Shown here: positions 1 to 6,701 of the stretch, piece after piece
How the letters are laid out: each line of letters begins with the position of its first letter
Numbering within the stretch: the stretch's first letter is position 1
From: RYN-431 sp036388295
Lineage (GTDB): Bacteria > Planctomycetota > Phycisphaerae > Tepidisphaerales > Tepidisphaeraceae
DNA: 14,225 nucleotides
Assembly: GCA_036388295.1 (NCBI GenBank)
Contig: DASVSC010000178.1
Location: forward strand, 1 to 14,225
Direction of reading: 5' to 3'
Position numbers and translations under genes: made by a program
Notes under the pieces: generated by a model
What the model was told of the DNA's origin: nothing
Databases searched by the model: none
What the model saw: the letters and a program-made list of their open reading frames with translations, nothing else

Positions 1-106
1 CCGTGCGGTGGTCGCGCCACAAACCGCCCCGGCCTAGCCGCCGCTGCGGCGGTAGCACCGGCTCGACCAACGCCCAGTGCTCGTCCTTGAGCTCGTATCG
101 TGCCAT
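1..106 (-). CDS. IS5-family transposase, N-terminal fragment cut by window edge
   Basis: The 35 visible codons begin MARYELKDEHWALVEPVLPP and continue to LWRDHRT. This is the typical start of IS5-family transposases of the kind with an N-terminal DUF4096 domain, in which a D/E-x-W-x-x-(I/L/V)-E-P-x-(L)-P-P motif is followed by GRP/GRG and WRDHR. The protein would cut and rejoin DNA at the element's ends. The catalytic DDE residues lie beyond the window, so an intact element cannot be told from a remnant. In related elements the gene is often split into two frames joined by frameshifting. No Shine-Dalgarno sequence is seen upstream. I could not identify the terminal inverted repeat in the 36 bases between the start codon and the palindromic repeat at 143-169. 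Family assignment is fairly sure; activity is unknown. Confidence 0.8.
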   Translation of the reverse strand, partial: MARYELKDEHWALVEPVLPPQRRLGRGGLWRDHRT

Positions 107-142
107 GCCGCATCATAGAACGACCCGTCAGACAAAACCTAA

Positions 143-169
143 CCCTCTCCCGGCCATACCGGGAGAGGG
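143..169. repeat. REP-like palindrome, copy 1; possible ligase terminator
   Basis: An 11-base arm CCCTCTCCCGG, a 5-base loop CCATA and the arm CCGGGAGAGGG form a perfect hairpin. The same 27-base core recurs at 5643-5669 (reverse orientation) and 5755-5781. On the - strand it lies 34 bases after the ligase stop codon and is followed within a few bases by GGTTTTGTC. It could therefore end the ligase transcript, although the T run is short. Confidence 0.85.
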
Positions 170-202
170 GACCAGAGGCCGCCACGTTGAGGACGCGTTG
201 CG

Positions 203-1894
203 CTAATCGAACAACGTCGGCTCGGGGGCTTTAGCCGGTTGTGGCGGAGGCTCGACTTTTCTGCCCAGGTTGCTCGCGCTTTCGTAGATTTCGCGCACGC
301 GTTCGATTGTGTCCGCATCGGCCGGACCTTTGTCCGTTCGGATGCGCTTGATGCGCGGAAAGCGCATCGCGAACCCGCTGGCGTGGCGCTTGGATTCCAG
401 GATCTGGTCGAACGCGATTTCCAGCACCACCTGCGGTTTGACCTGAAACGTATGGCCGTTGTCGCTGACGGCGATGCCTTTGAAAAGCGCCGTCAGCTCC
501 GCGATTTCCACGTCGGTGACGCCGCTGAACGCCTTGCCGATGTTGACCAGTTGGTCGCCGTCGCGGACGGCGAAGGTGTAATCGCTCAGGCTGCCGCGCC
601 GCTTGCCGTGGCCGTATTCGGCGGCGGTGACGACGCAGTCGAGTGTGGGCAGATGCGTCTTGAGCTTCAGCCACGCCCCGCCGCGCCGGCCGGGCGTGTA
701 GGTCGATTGCGTCTGCTTGAGCATCAGGCCTTCGTTGCCCGCCGCGCGGGCGGCGTCGAACGCCGTTTGAATGTCCGCCGGATCGCTGACGACTTTCGAC
801 GGCAGCACCAGCAAGGCCGGGTGCAGCGCGGCGAACGCGCGCATCTCTGCCTGGCGCGCCAGCAGTGGCTCGTCCAGCAACAGCATGCCGTTCAGATACA
901 GCGCATCGAACGCGACGAACGCGGCCGGGTGGTCGTGCAACTGCTTGGCGCTGACTGTCTTTCGGCCGAGGCGTTTTTGCAGCACGGCGAACGCCAGCGC
1001 GCGGCCGTCACGCCATGGCACGATCTCGCCGTCGAGCAAAAAATCGCCCGGAAGCGCGCGGATGACCGCGACGACGTCCGGGAAGCTCTCATCGACACGG
1101 TCGAGCGTGCGGGTGTAAATCTGCACGCGGTCGCCCTGCTTGTGGACTTGCGCGCGGATGCCGTCGAGCTTGTCTTCGACGACCCATTCGCCCGGCGCGT
1201 CGGCGGGCGTTTCGATCGGCTGGGCGAGCATGAACTGCAGCGGGTGCATGAGCGAAAACGCCGCTTCGCCGTGCACGCCATGCTTGGCCAGCACGGCCAC
1301 GTCGCCCAGGTCGCCGGCCAAGAGTTGCGTGCGGAGGACTTCTTTGAGTTCGATGCCGAACGCCTCGGCGACGGCGGCCTGCAGCACGCCCTCGCGCACG
1401 CCGGTGCGCAGGTCGCTGAGGATGATTTTGCAGAGGTAGCAGGCCTCGCGATCGGTGACGCAGCGGGCGAGCAGATCGCGGATGATCGGCTTCTTCGCCG
1501 CCGGCTGGGTGGTGGCGGCGAGGGCATCGAAGGCCGTCGTGAGGTCGGACAGATTCAGCGCGGGCGAGGTGTTCTCGCGGGTTAACACCCGCGGCCACAG
1601 TTCGCCGACGGCTTCGCCCAGTTCGCCGCGACGGATGGAGACCGTTCGCAGTGTGGCGGCGTCGACGTTCAGCAGGTCGCGGACGACGTCACCGACGATG
1701 CGCGAGCTGACGCCCAGCACGCGTTCGTCCCTGGCCGAGAACGGGCGGCCGTTGGCGTAGCGGGCGGCGCGGCGCAAGTCCTCGTCGTCGGCATCCCGGA
1801 ACAAGTCGGCCAGGAGCTTTTGTTTCGCCAGCTTGCCGCCCACGGCCGCGGCGGCGTCCAGCGTGGCGGCGAAGGCGCTGAGCAGAAGGGGCAT
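203..1894 (-). CDS. ATP-dependent DNA ligase
   Basis: 563 residues. It seals nicks in duplex DNA through an AMP-lysine intermediate and is distinct from the NAD-dependent LigA all bacteria carry, so it probably serves repair. Residues 1-200 match the helical N-terminal DNA-binding domain. The nucleotidyltransferase core follows: motif I EDKLDG with nucleophile K242, motif III FLLDGEIV at 285-292, motif IV EGLMLK at 388-393 and motif V WLKLK at 408-412. Residues 415-535 form the OB-fold, with the well-conserved GFAMRFPRI motif near the end. Length is usual for the bacterial/archaeal three-domain type. The proline-rich tail ends PTLFD, which loosely resembles a sliding-clamp peptide. The start lies 15 bases after the stop of the zinc-ribbon gene, so the two are probably cotranscribed. 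Related ligases are often linked to an Lhr-type helicase and a beta-lactamase-fold exonuclease; neither is visible here, and an IS gene follows directly. Confidence 0.95.
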   Translation of the reverse strand: MPLLLSAFAATLDAAAAVGGKLAKQKLLADLFRDADDEDLRRAARYANGRPFSARDERVLGVSSRIVGDVVRDLLNVDAATLRTVSIRRGELGEAVGELWPRVLTRENTSPALNLSDLTTAFDALAATTQPAAKKPIIRDLLARCVTDREACYLCKIILSDLRTGVREGVLQAAVAEAFGIELKEVLRTQLLAGDLGDVAVLAKHGVHGEAAFSLMHPLQFMLAQPIETPADAPGEWVVEDKLDGIRAQVHKQGDRVQIYTRTLDRVDESFPDVVAVIRALPGDFLLDGEIVPWRDGRALAFAVLQKRLGRKTVSAKQLHDHPAAFVAFDALYLNGMLLLDEPLLARQAEMRAFAALHPALLVLPSKVVSDPADIQTAFDAARAAGNEGLMLKQTQSTYTPGRRGGAWLKLKTHLPTLDCVVTAAEYGHGKRRGSLSDYTFAVRDGDQLVNIGKAFSGVTDVEIAELTALFKGIAVSDNGHTFQVKPQVVLEIAFDQILESKRHASGFAMRFPRIKRIRTDKGPADADTIERVREIYESASNLGRKVEPPPQPAKAPEPTLFD

Positions 1895-1909
1895 AGCGGA
1901 TGATAGGCC

Positions 1910-2161
1910 TTACCCCAGTGCCATCAGGATCGCCACGACCAGGCAGATCAATGCCGTTACCGTTACCCATTTCGCGTGAGACGTCGGCGCGGTTTCTTCC
2001 GTCACGTAGTGCCCGCAATACGGGCACTGCTCGGCGTCGTCGTACATCAGCTTTTTACAGTTCGGGCAGGGGTCGAGGACGTCGTTTTCGTCATCAGCGT
2101 CGTCGGTGTCGCTGGGATCGGGAAACTCGGGGTCGTCGTCCTCGTCGTGCGTGTAGGCCAT
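1910..2161 (-). CDS. Small acidic zinc-ribbon protein with C-terminal membrane anchor
   Basis: 83 residues from the ATG at 2161. This start is preferred over one 24 codons upstream because it begins at the acidic region and has a weak AAAGAGA about 6 bases upstream. Residues 5-30 are almost all Asp, Glu, Pro and Ser. Residues 32-49 form a CxxC-x10-CxxC zinc ribbon (CPNC and CPYC; ligands C32, C35, C46, C49). Residues 65-83 are one hydrophobic segment running to the C-terminus, so the protein is probably tail-anchored with the zinc ribbon in the cytoplasm. Similar short zinc-ribbon/TM proteins are common in planctomycetes and have no known role. It precedes the DNA ligase by 15 bases, but a shared function is only a guess. 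The 100 bases upstream are shared with the divergent secreted-protein gene. Confidence 0.82.
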   Translation of the reverse strand: MAYTHDEDDDPEFPDPSDTDDADDENDVLDPCPNCKKLMYDDAEQCPYCGHYVTEETAPTSHAKWVTVTALICLVVAILMALG

Positions 2162-2249
2162 CGTGCGTCTCTTTGCTGCGGCGAAGGTACTGCCGCGGGC
2201 GGCCGTGCGTCCAGCGGGGCGAATCGGGTACACTCACGGGTCCTTGGCC

Positions 2250-2255
2250 AGGAGA
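2250..2255 (+). promoter_or_regulatory. Shine-Dalgarno site fixing the start of the exported protein
   Basis: AGGAGA lies 6 bases before the ATG at 2262. It marks that ATG as the start, rather than an in-frame ATG at 2163 that would put 33 charged residues in front of the signal peptide. Confidence 0.8.
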
Positions 2256-2261
2256 CCGTGC

Positions 2262-3770
2262 ATGCGCCGTTGGACTGTCGTTTCACTGCTGTTGATGACT
2301 GCCGTCGCCCGCGCGCAGGACGTGCCGCTGGGCCCACGGTTTACCGGGCCGTTCGACGTGTCGTTCAAGCCGTTCGTGGACGCCAAGCAGGTGGAGCGGC
2401 AGAGCACGGGCGAGATCGTCCGCATGGCGCGGGCCGACAAAAACTGGCTGCTGACGTTCAGTCGCGCGGAACTGGGCGACGCCTCTCCGCTGAAGGACAG
2501 CCGCCGCGCCGACGGCCAGGTGCAGGCCGGCTACCTGTCGACGGCCATCAATAAGTTGCGTTCCAGCGACCCGGCCACGGACGTGCTGCGCAACGAGATC
2601 ATCGAATTGGGTGACATGCGCATCGGCGTGCTGGCGGCCCTGACGCACGAGCAGAACAAGCCGGTGCTGCTGCAGCAGGCGCTGATGGAGATCACGCCGA
2701 CGTTGTACTACACGCTGGTGATGATCTGCCCGATCGAAGGCAACGACGCCCACAAGAGCCCCGCCGCCCGCGAGGCCGGCGCGGTGTTCAAAGGCGTGCT
2801 CGATTCGATCGAACGCGTCGACCTGTCGGCCCTGAAACAGGACCAGGACCAGCGCCTGTTCCGCACGCGCGGTTTGTTCGCGCAGTGGAACGCGAACAAG
2901 CTGTCGTCGGTCCTGGTGCCGGAGCGTTACCTGCGCTACAAGCGCGACGGCCGCGACGTCGGTTACGCCTACATCGTTGAGCAGCCCGCGTCCGCCTTGC
3001 CGCGTAAGGACCGCCCGGAAACGCCGGTCGACCCTGCCACCGCGAGCGGGCTGCGCGTCGGCACGCGGTCGCGCACGCTGGCCGAAGGCGGGAAAGTGCT
3101 GGACGTGGAAAGCTGGATGTACGTCAGCCACGACCGCCGCCACGAGGTCTGGTCCAAGCTCACCGTGTTGAACGACCCGGCCGGCCGTACGGAGAAGGAA
3201 AAGGCCAACTGGTTTTCCGAAGTCGGCGCGAGCGACCTGAACCGCGAGCGCGAGTTCGACCGCAACCTGACGCACGACGACCTGAAAGAGGCCGACCAGA
3301 AATCGAAGACCGATCCGAAAGCGCAGGCCTTCCGCGAGGTCGACCGTTACCGCCTGCTGGTGCGTAACGAAGGCCGCAGCGCCGTCGCGCAACCGCTGGA
3401 GCGCGTGCTGCCGCCGTTTTATCTGCCGCAGGCGATGACCGCGATGCTGCCGCGGCTGGTGCCGCTGGACAACCCGACGGGCTACTTGTTCGCTGTGTTC
3501 AACAGCGAATCGCGTCAGGTGATGATGCGGTACGTGGACGTGTCGCCGGAGCAGGACGTGAAGCTCGACGGCCGCGTGGAACGGGCCGTGGGCGTCAGCG
3601 AACGCCTGGGCACCGGCGGCTCGGTGACGACGCACTATTTCGGGAGCAAGGGCGCGTACCTAGGGTCGGTCAACAACGACTCGAAGCTGGAGATCCTGCC
3701 GACAGACGCCGAGACGCTGCGCGCCTTGTGGAAAGACGCGAACCTGAAAGCGCCCGAGGCGACGAAGTAG
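2262..3770 (+). CDS. Exported protein of unknown function
   Basis: 502 residues. The start at 2262 is backed by AGGAGA and by the signal peptide it gives: MRRW, a hydrophobic core (residues 5-16) and a likely signal peptidase I site ARA|Q after residue 18. There is no lipobox and no later membrane segment, so the mature protein should be periplasmic or released. The mature part is rich in Arg, Asp and Lys. It has a stretch around RYLRYKRDGRDVGYAYIVEQ and a C-terminal block (VTTHYFGSKGAYLGSVNNDS) that read like beta-rich segments facing small molecules or lipids, but I recognise no family. It stands alone on the + strand between two - strand units, so it has its own promoter in the 100-base divergent gap. 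A TACACT at 2229-2234 could be a -10 box, but no -35 partner is visible. Confidence 0.85.
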   Translation: MRRWTVVSLLLMTAVARAQDVPLGPRFTGPFDVSFKPFVDAKQVERQSTGEIVRMARADKNWLLTFSRAELGDASPLKDSRRADGQVQAGYLSTAINKLRSSDPATDVLRNEIIELGDMRIGVLAALTHEQNKPVLLQQALMEITPTLYYTLVMICPIEGNDAHKSPAAREAGAVFKGVLDSIERVDLSALKQDQDQRLFRTRGLFAQWNANKLSSVLVPERYLRYKRDGRDVGYAYIVEQPASALPRKDRPETPVDPATASGLRVGTRSRTLAEGGKVLDVESWMYVSHDRRHEVWSKLTVLNDPAGRTEKEKANWFSEVGASDLNREREFDRNLTHDDLKEADQKSKTDPKAQAFREVDRYRLLVRNEGRSAVAQPLERVLPPFYLPQAMTAMLPRLVPLDNPTGYLFAVFNSESRQVMMRYVDVSPEQDVKLDGRVERAVGVSERLGTGGSVTTHYFGSKGAYLGSVNNDSKLEILPTDAETLRALWKDANLKAPEATK

Positions 3771-3839
3771 GACGTTTACGCGTCTTGTCGGGAAGGCCTA
3801 GAGGTCGCCCGCGAGCCGTAGCCCGGGATTCACCAAACC

Positions 3840-4874
3840 CTACTCAAACAACGCCGCTTCCTCCCCCGCCGGCGGTTCGTACTTCAGCCCGAGGTGGTCG
3901 TACGCGGCCTTGGTCGCGCGGCGGCCCTGGCGGGTGCGGATCAGGAAGCCGCTTTGCAGCAGGTACGGTTCGACGACGTCGACGAGGGTTTCGGATTCCT
4001 CGCCCATCGACGCGGCAATCGCCTCCATGCCAGCCGGGCCGCCGGCGTACATGTCGATCAGGGTGCGCAAGAGGCCGCGGTCGAGGTCGTCTAAGCCGCG
4101 GTCGTCGATGCCTTCCAGCTTCAGCGCGGCCCGGGTGACGTCGAGCGTGAGCCGGCCGTCGCCTTCGACGCTGGCGTAATCGCGCACGCGGCGCAGCAGG
4201 CGGTTGGCCACGCGGGGCGTGCCACGGGCGCGGCGGGCGATTTCGCCGATCGACTCGGCTTCGCTCTCGACTTTCATCTGAATCGCGTTGGCCCGCAGAA
4301 TCTTTTCCAGAGCGAGCGGCTCGTAAAACTCCAGGTGCAGCGGCAGACCGAAGCGGCTGCGCATCGGGCCGGTGATCAGGCCGATGCGCGTGGTCGCGCC
4401 GATCAGCGTGAACGGCGGCAGCGGGATCGTCACGCTGCGGGCGTGCGCGCCGCTATCCAGCGTGATGTCGACTTTGAAATCCTCCATCGCCGGGTACAGG
4501 TATTCTTCGATGACCGCGCTGAGGCGGTGGATTTCGTCAATGAACAACACGTCGCCCGGCTGCAGGGCGTTGAGGATGCCGACCATGTCCGCCGGCTTCG
4601 ATAGCACCGGGCCGCTGGTGACGTGGACCTTCGCCCCCATCTCGTTCGCGACGACGTGCGCGAGCGTGGTCTTGCCGAGGCCGGGCGGGCCGTGGAAGAG
4701 GACGTGTTCGACCGGCTCCTTGCGCGACTTCGCGGCCCGCACGGCGATCGACAGCTTCTTGATCAGCGGCGCTTGGCCGACGTATTGGTCGAAGCGCTGC
4801 GGACGCAGGGCGTAGTTGAAGTGCTGCTCTTCAGGGCCTTGGTTCTCGGCGGAGATGATGCGCTCGCGGGCCAT
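3840..4874 (-). CDS. ruvB: Holliday junction branch migration ATPase RuvB
   Basis: 344 residues from the ATG at 4874. An in-frame upstream codon at 4907 lies inside a palindromic repeat and would add SPCLRGYSSY-type residues that no RuvB has. RuvB hexamers drive branch migration of Holliday junctions held by RuvA. The protein opens with residues typical of the family (ENQGPEEQHFNYALRPQ and FDQYVGQ). It then shows Walker A GPPGLGKTT (62-70), Walker B FIDEIH (111-116), sensor 1 GATTR (159-163) and the arginine-finger region PMRSRFG (170-176). A C-terminal winged helix ends near LKYEPP, and length is normal. It is the last gene of ruvC-ruvA-ruvB, 110 bases after ruvA, and that gap is almost filled by a large inverted repeat. 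No Shine-Dalgarno sequence is seen. Confidence 0.98.
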   Translation of the reverse strand: MARERIISAENQGPEEQHFNYALRPQRFDQYVGQAPLIKKLSIAVRAAKSRKEPVEHVLFHGPPGLGKTTLAHVVANEMGAKVHVTSGPVLSKPADMVGILNALQPGDVLFIDEIHRLSAVIEEYLYPAMEDFKVDITLDSGAHARSVTIPLPPFTLIGATTRIGLITGPMRSRFGLPLHLEFYEPLALEKILRANAIQMKVESEAESIGEIARRARGTPRVANRLLRRVRDYASVEGDGRLTLDVTRAALKLEGIDDRGLDDLDRGLLRTLIDMYAGGPAGMEAIAASMGEESETLVDVVEPYLLQSGFLIRTRQGRRATKAAYDHLGLKYEPPAGEEAALFE

Positions 4875-4886
4875 GTAGGAAGAGTA

Positions 4887-4976
4887 ACCACGGAGGCACG
4901 GAGACACGGAGAAGCGAAGGCAAAAATTCCGCTTTTCTTCGCGTTGTTCCTCTCCGTGTCTCCGTGCCTCCGTGGT
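4887..4976. repeat. Large inverted repeat (CCACGGAGG type) between ruvA and ruvB
   Basis: A perfect 26-base arm at 4887-4912, starting ACCACGGAGGCACGG, is matched in reverse complement at 4951-4976. The 38-base centre holds a second short pair (GCGAAG at 4914-4919 and CTTCGC at 4937-4942). It starts 8 bases after the ruvA stop on the - strand and ends 12 bases before the ruvB ATG. The CCACGGAGGCACGGAGACACGG sequence type occurs as dispersed intergenic repeats in many planctomycete and other genomes. In RNA it would form a very stable stem between ruvA and ruvB and could lower ruvB expression. There is no T run, so it is not a classical terminator. Confidence 0.9.
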
Positions 4977-4984
4977 GTAGTCTT

Positions 4985-5617
4985 TTATCGCCCGCCGCGC
5001 AGGCGGAGCATTTCGCGGACGAGTTGGTCGGTGGTCGTGACGCCAGCGGCCTTGGCTTTTTCCAGCAGCGCCTCGGCGTCGGGGCGGCGCTCGCCGAGGG
5101 TGACGAGGGTGAGCACGGCGTCTTCCTCGGCGCTGTTGAGCTTGGACGACACCAAGCCCGCTGAAGCGGGCCTGCCGTCGGCGGGGGCGACCGCGAACGC
5201 GCCGAGTTTGCCACTGAGTTCCGCCACGATCAGCTCCGCCGTGCGTTTGCCAATGCCTTTCAGGCCGGTGAGGAACCTGGCGTTCTTCGATTCGACGGCA
5301 TGGGCGACCGCGCTGATCGGCTCGGTCAGTGCCCGCAGGGCGGTCTTCGGGCCGATGCCTTTGACGGTGGTGAACAGTTCAAAAAACGCGCGATCCTGAC
5401 GGTTCAGGAAGCCGATCATGCGCGGCTCCAGGTTGCCGCGGTTGGGATCGCCTTCGAGGTAGAGCAGCGTGTGGAACGTTGTCTCGCGGCCGACGAGGGT
5501 TTCGATCTCCGGCAGGTCGCTGGCCGGCACAAGAATGTTCATCAGCATCGGGCCGACGCGCAAATCGAGCGAGGCTTCGTAGACGTGGGCGACTTGGCCG
5601 GTGATGGCGCTGATCAT
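4985..5617 (-). CDS. ruvA: Holliday junction DNA-binding protein RuvA
   Basis: 210 residues, normal for the family. A RuvA tetramer holds the four-way junction in a square-planar form and recruits RuvB. Residues 1-75 form the OB-fold. Two helix-hairpin-helix motifs follow: TVKGIGPKTAL (84-94) and GLKGIGKRTAELI (118-130). Residues 158-208 form the RuvB-binding domain III. The OB-fold departs from the usual pattern. Where E. coli has the compact acidic pin VRED-AQLLYGF, this protein has LEGDPNRGNLEPRMIGF (54-70), about seven residues longer. The start at 5617 matches the family N-terminus (MISAITGQV). No Shine-Dalgarno sequence is seen. The gene follows ruvC after a 184-base gap filled by an inverted pair of palindromic repeats. 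Confidence 0.97.
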   Translation of the reverse strand: MISAITGQVAHVYEASLDLRVGPMLMNILVPASDLPEIETLVGRETTFHTLLYLEGDPNRGNLEPRMIGFLNRQDRAFFELFTTVKGIGPKTALRALTEPISAVAHAVESKNARFLTGLKGIGKRTAELIVAELSGKLGAFAVAPADGRPASAGLVSSKLNSAEEDAVLTLVTLGERRPDAEALLEKAKAAGVTTTDQLVREMLRLRGGR

Positions 5618-5642
5618 TCGGTGGATAGGGTAGCGTCTTACT

Positions 5643-5781
5643 CCCTCTCCCGGTATGGCCGGGAGAGGGTTGGGGTGAGGGCTTCCGACGGAAGGCTCGA
5701 TCGAATCGAACGGCGGCCGACGCTCGTTCTGGCCCAGTCGAAGCCCTCACCCTACCCTCTCCCGGCCATACCGGGAGAGGG
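5643..5781. repeat. Inverted pair of REP-like palindromes between ruvC and ruvA
   Basis: Two copies of a roughly 43-base unit face each other. Each has the 27-base hairpin core (5643-5669 and 5755-5781; arms CCCTCTCCCGG and CCGGGAGAGGG) flanked on the inner side by a GGTGAGGGCTTC-type stretch (5674-5685, and its complement at 5739-5750). A 53-base spacer separates the units. The copies differ by only a few bases. The whole 139-base structure fills most of the ruvC-ruvA gap and resembles a paired REP (REPIN-like) or MITE-like insertion. A third single core lies at 143-169. Confidence 0.88.
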
Positions 5782-5801
5782 AACTTCGGGCAGCGTTTTT
5801 C

Positions 5802-6296
5802 TCACGCATTGCTGGTCAGTGCCCGCCCGCAGCACAGCGCGACTGCCAGCGCGTCCGCCACGTCGGGCGGCTCGGGCGGCTCGGGCAATTGCCAGAGCGT
5901 TTGGATCGCCCGCTGCATCTGGTCCTTTTTCGCATGGCCGTTGCCGGTGAGGTTTTTTTTCACGCGGTTGGCGGAATATTCGTGGATCGCGATGCCGCGG
6001 CGCTGGGCGACCAGCAGCATCACGCCGCGCGCGTGGCCCATGATGATGGCGGTGCGCGGGTGGGCGTAGTGGGCATACAGCTGCTCAATGGCCATCGCCT
6101 GCGGCTTGTGTTCTTCGAGAATCGCGTCGAGTTCGGTTTCAATTTCCACCAAGCGGCTGGCGACGCTGTGCGTCGGCTTCAGGCGGATCACCCCGCCGTC
6201 GAGCAGTTTGGGGTGACGCACGTCGAAATCGATGACGCCGTAGCCGCAGAGTTGCAGGCCGGGGTCGATGCCGAGGATGCGGAGGGGTTGGGACAT
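5802..6296 (-). CDS. ruvC: Holliday junction resolvase RuvC
   Basis: 164 residues from the ATG at 6296. This start gives the family N-terminus ILGIDPG near residue 8; an in-frame start 37 codons upstream would add an Arg-rich extension with no counterpart. RuvC dimers cut Holliday junctions symmetrically using two metal ions. All four acidic residues are visible: D11 (GIDPG), E71 (AIEQLY), D145 and D148 (DVADALAVA). The KKNLTGNGHAKKDQ segment at 113-126 is also typical. The start codon shares one base with the stop of the upstream membrane-protein gene (TGATG), which suggests translational coupling. ruvA follows 184 bases downstream on the same strand. In many bacteria yebC precedes ruvC; here it does not. 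Confidence 0.97.
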   Translation of the reverse strand: MSQPLRILGIDPGLQLCGYGVIDFDVRHPKLLDGGVIRLKPTHSVASRLVEIETELDAILEEHKPQAMAIEQLYAHYAHPRTAIIMGHARGVMLLVAQRRGIAIHEYSANRVKKNLTGNGHAKKDQMQRAIQTLWQLPEPPEPPDVADALAVALCCGRALTSNA

Positions 6297-6607
6297 CAAT
6301 GCTTGAGCTGCCGTCGCACGAACAGGGAACCGACGACGAACGAGCTGCCTCCGATGAGCAGCGAGAGGAAACCACCTGCGGGCACGTGCCAGACACTTAA
6401 CGGCCACGCCGCTAAGTACGTGATCGCTACCGATAAGACAAAGACACCGGCCGCGATCAGCACGCCTTCGAAGAACAAGACTACGGCGTGCGGCTCGTGT
6501 CGTACGGGTGTCTCCGGCGCGGCATAAGGCAGCACAGGCAACTCGGTTTCGTCGACATCAGGTCCCACAGTGTGGCCCGGTAAATTGTCCTGTTCTCGGC
6601 GTACCAA
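6296..6607 (-). CDS. Small two-helix membrane protein upstream of ruvC
   Basis: Up to 103 residues; I recognise no family. Residues 1-40 are hydrophilic (EPHAVV at the membrane edge). Two hydrophobic segments follow at about 41-67 and 78-97, ending in a short basic tail RRQLKH, so it is an inner-membrane protein of two helices. The start is unsure. TTG at 6607 gives the longest form and GTG at 6568 (codon 14) is an alternative; neither has a Shine-Dalgarno sequence. A TATATT on the - strand at 6615-6620, a possible -10 box, would make a TTG-started message nearly leaderless. The stop TGA overlaps the ruvC ATG by one base, which supports this being a real, coupled gene. Its role is unknown. 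Confidence 0.7.
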   Translation of the reverse strand: MVRREQDNLPGHTVGPDVDETELPVLPYAAPETPVRHEPHAVVLFFEGVLIAAGVFVLSVAITYLAAWPLSVWHVPAGGFLSLLIGGSSFVVGSLFVRRQLKH

Positions 6608-6635
6608 GGTCGTAAATATAGATCCCGCCTAGTTG

Positions 6636-6689
6636 CGTAGGGTGGGCACGGCCCACCGCTTCGGGATGGTGGGCCCTGCCCACCCTACG
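6636..6689. repeat. Inverted repeat of the GTAGGGTGGGC type
   Basis: Arms of 22 bases at 6636-6657 (CGTAGGGTGGGCACGGCCCACC with one mismatch to its partner) and 6668-6689 flank a 10-base loop. This sequence type recurs as an intergenic repeat in many bacterial genomes. It lies 12 bases beyond the stop of the 188-residue gene on the - strand and so could act as a transcript-end hairpin. No T run follows. Confidence 0.85.
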
Positions 6690-6701
6690 ATCCTTATACG
6701 T

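Noticed and set aside
239..1585. A 448-codon open frame on the + strand across the ligase gene
   Set aside because: It lies wholly opposite a ligase with all its motifs. Its translation is Arg/Ala/Asp/Val-rich without any fold pattern, as expected of antisense frames in high-G+C DNA.
2283..3635. A 450-codon open frame on the - strand opposite the exported protein gene
   Set aside because: The + strand gene has a signal peptide and AGGAGA site. The - strand product is His/Arg/Gln-rich with no start signal.
3771..3839. Convergent gap between the exported protein gene and ruvB searched for a bidirectional terminator
   Set aside because: Only a four-pair GACG/CGTC stem is seen, too weak to call.
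5300..5950. Translations such as PSPYPLPAIPGEG and VSPCLRG that look like recurring protein motifs
   Set aside because: They come from reading the palindromic repeats at 143-169, 4887-4976 and 5643-5781 as protein. They are well-known artefacts of these repeats.
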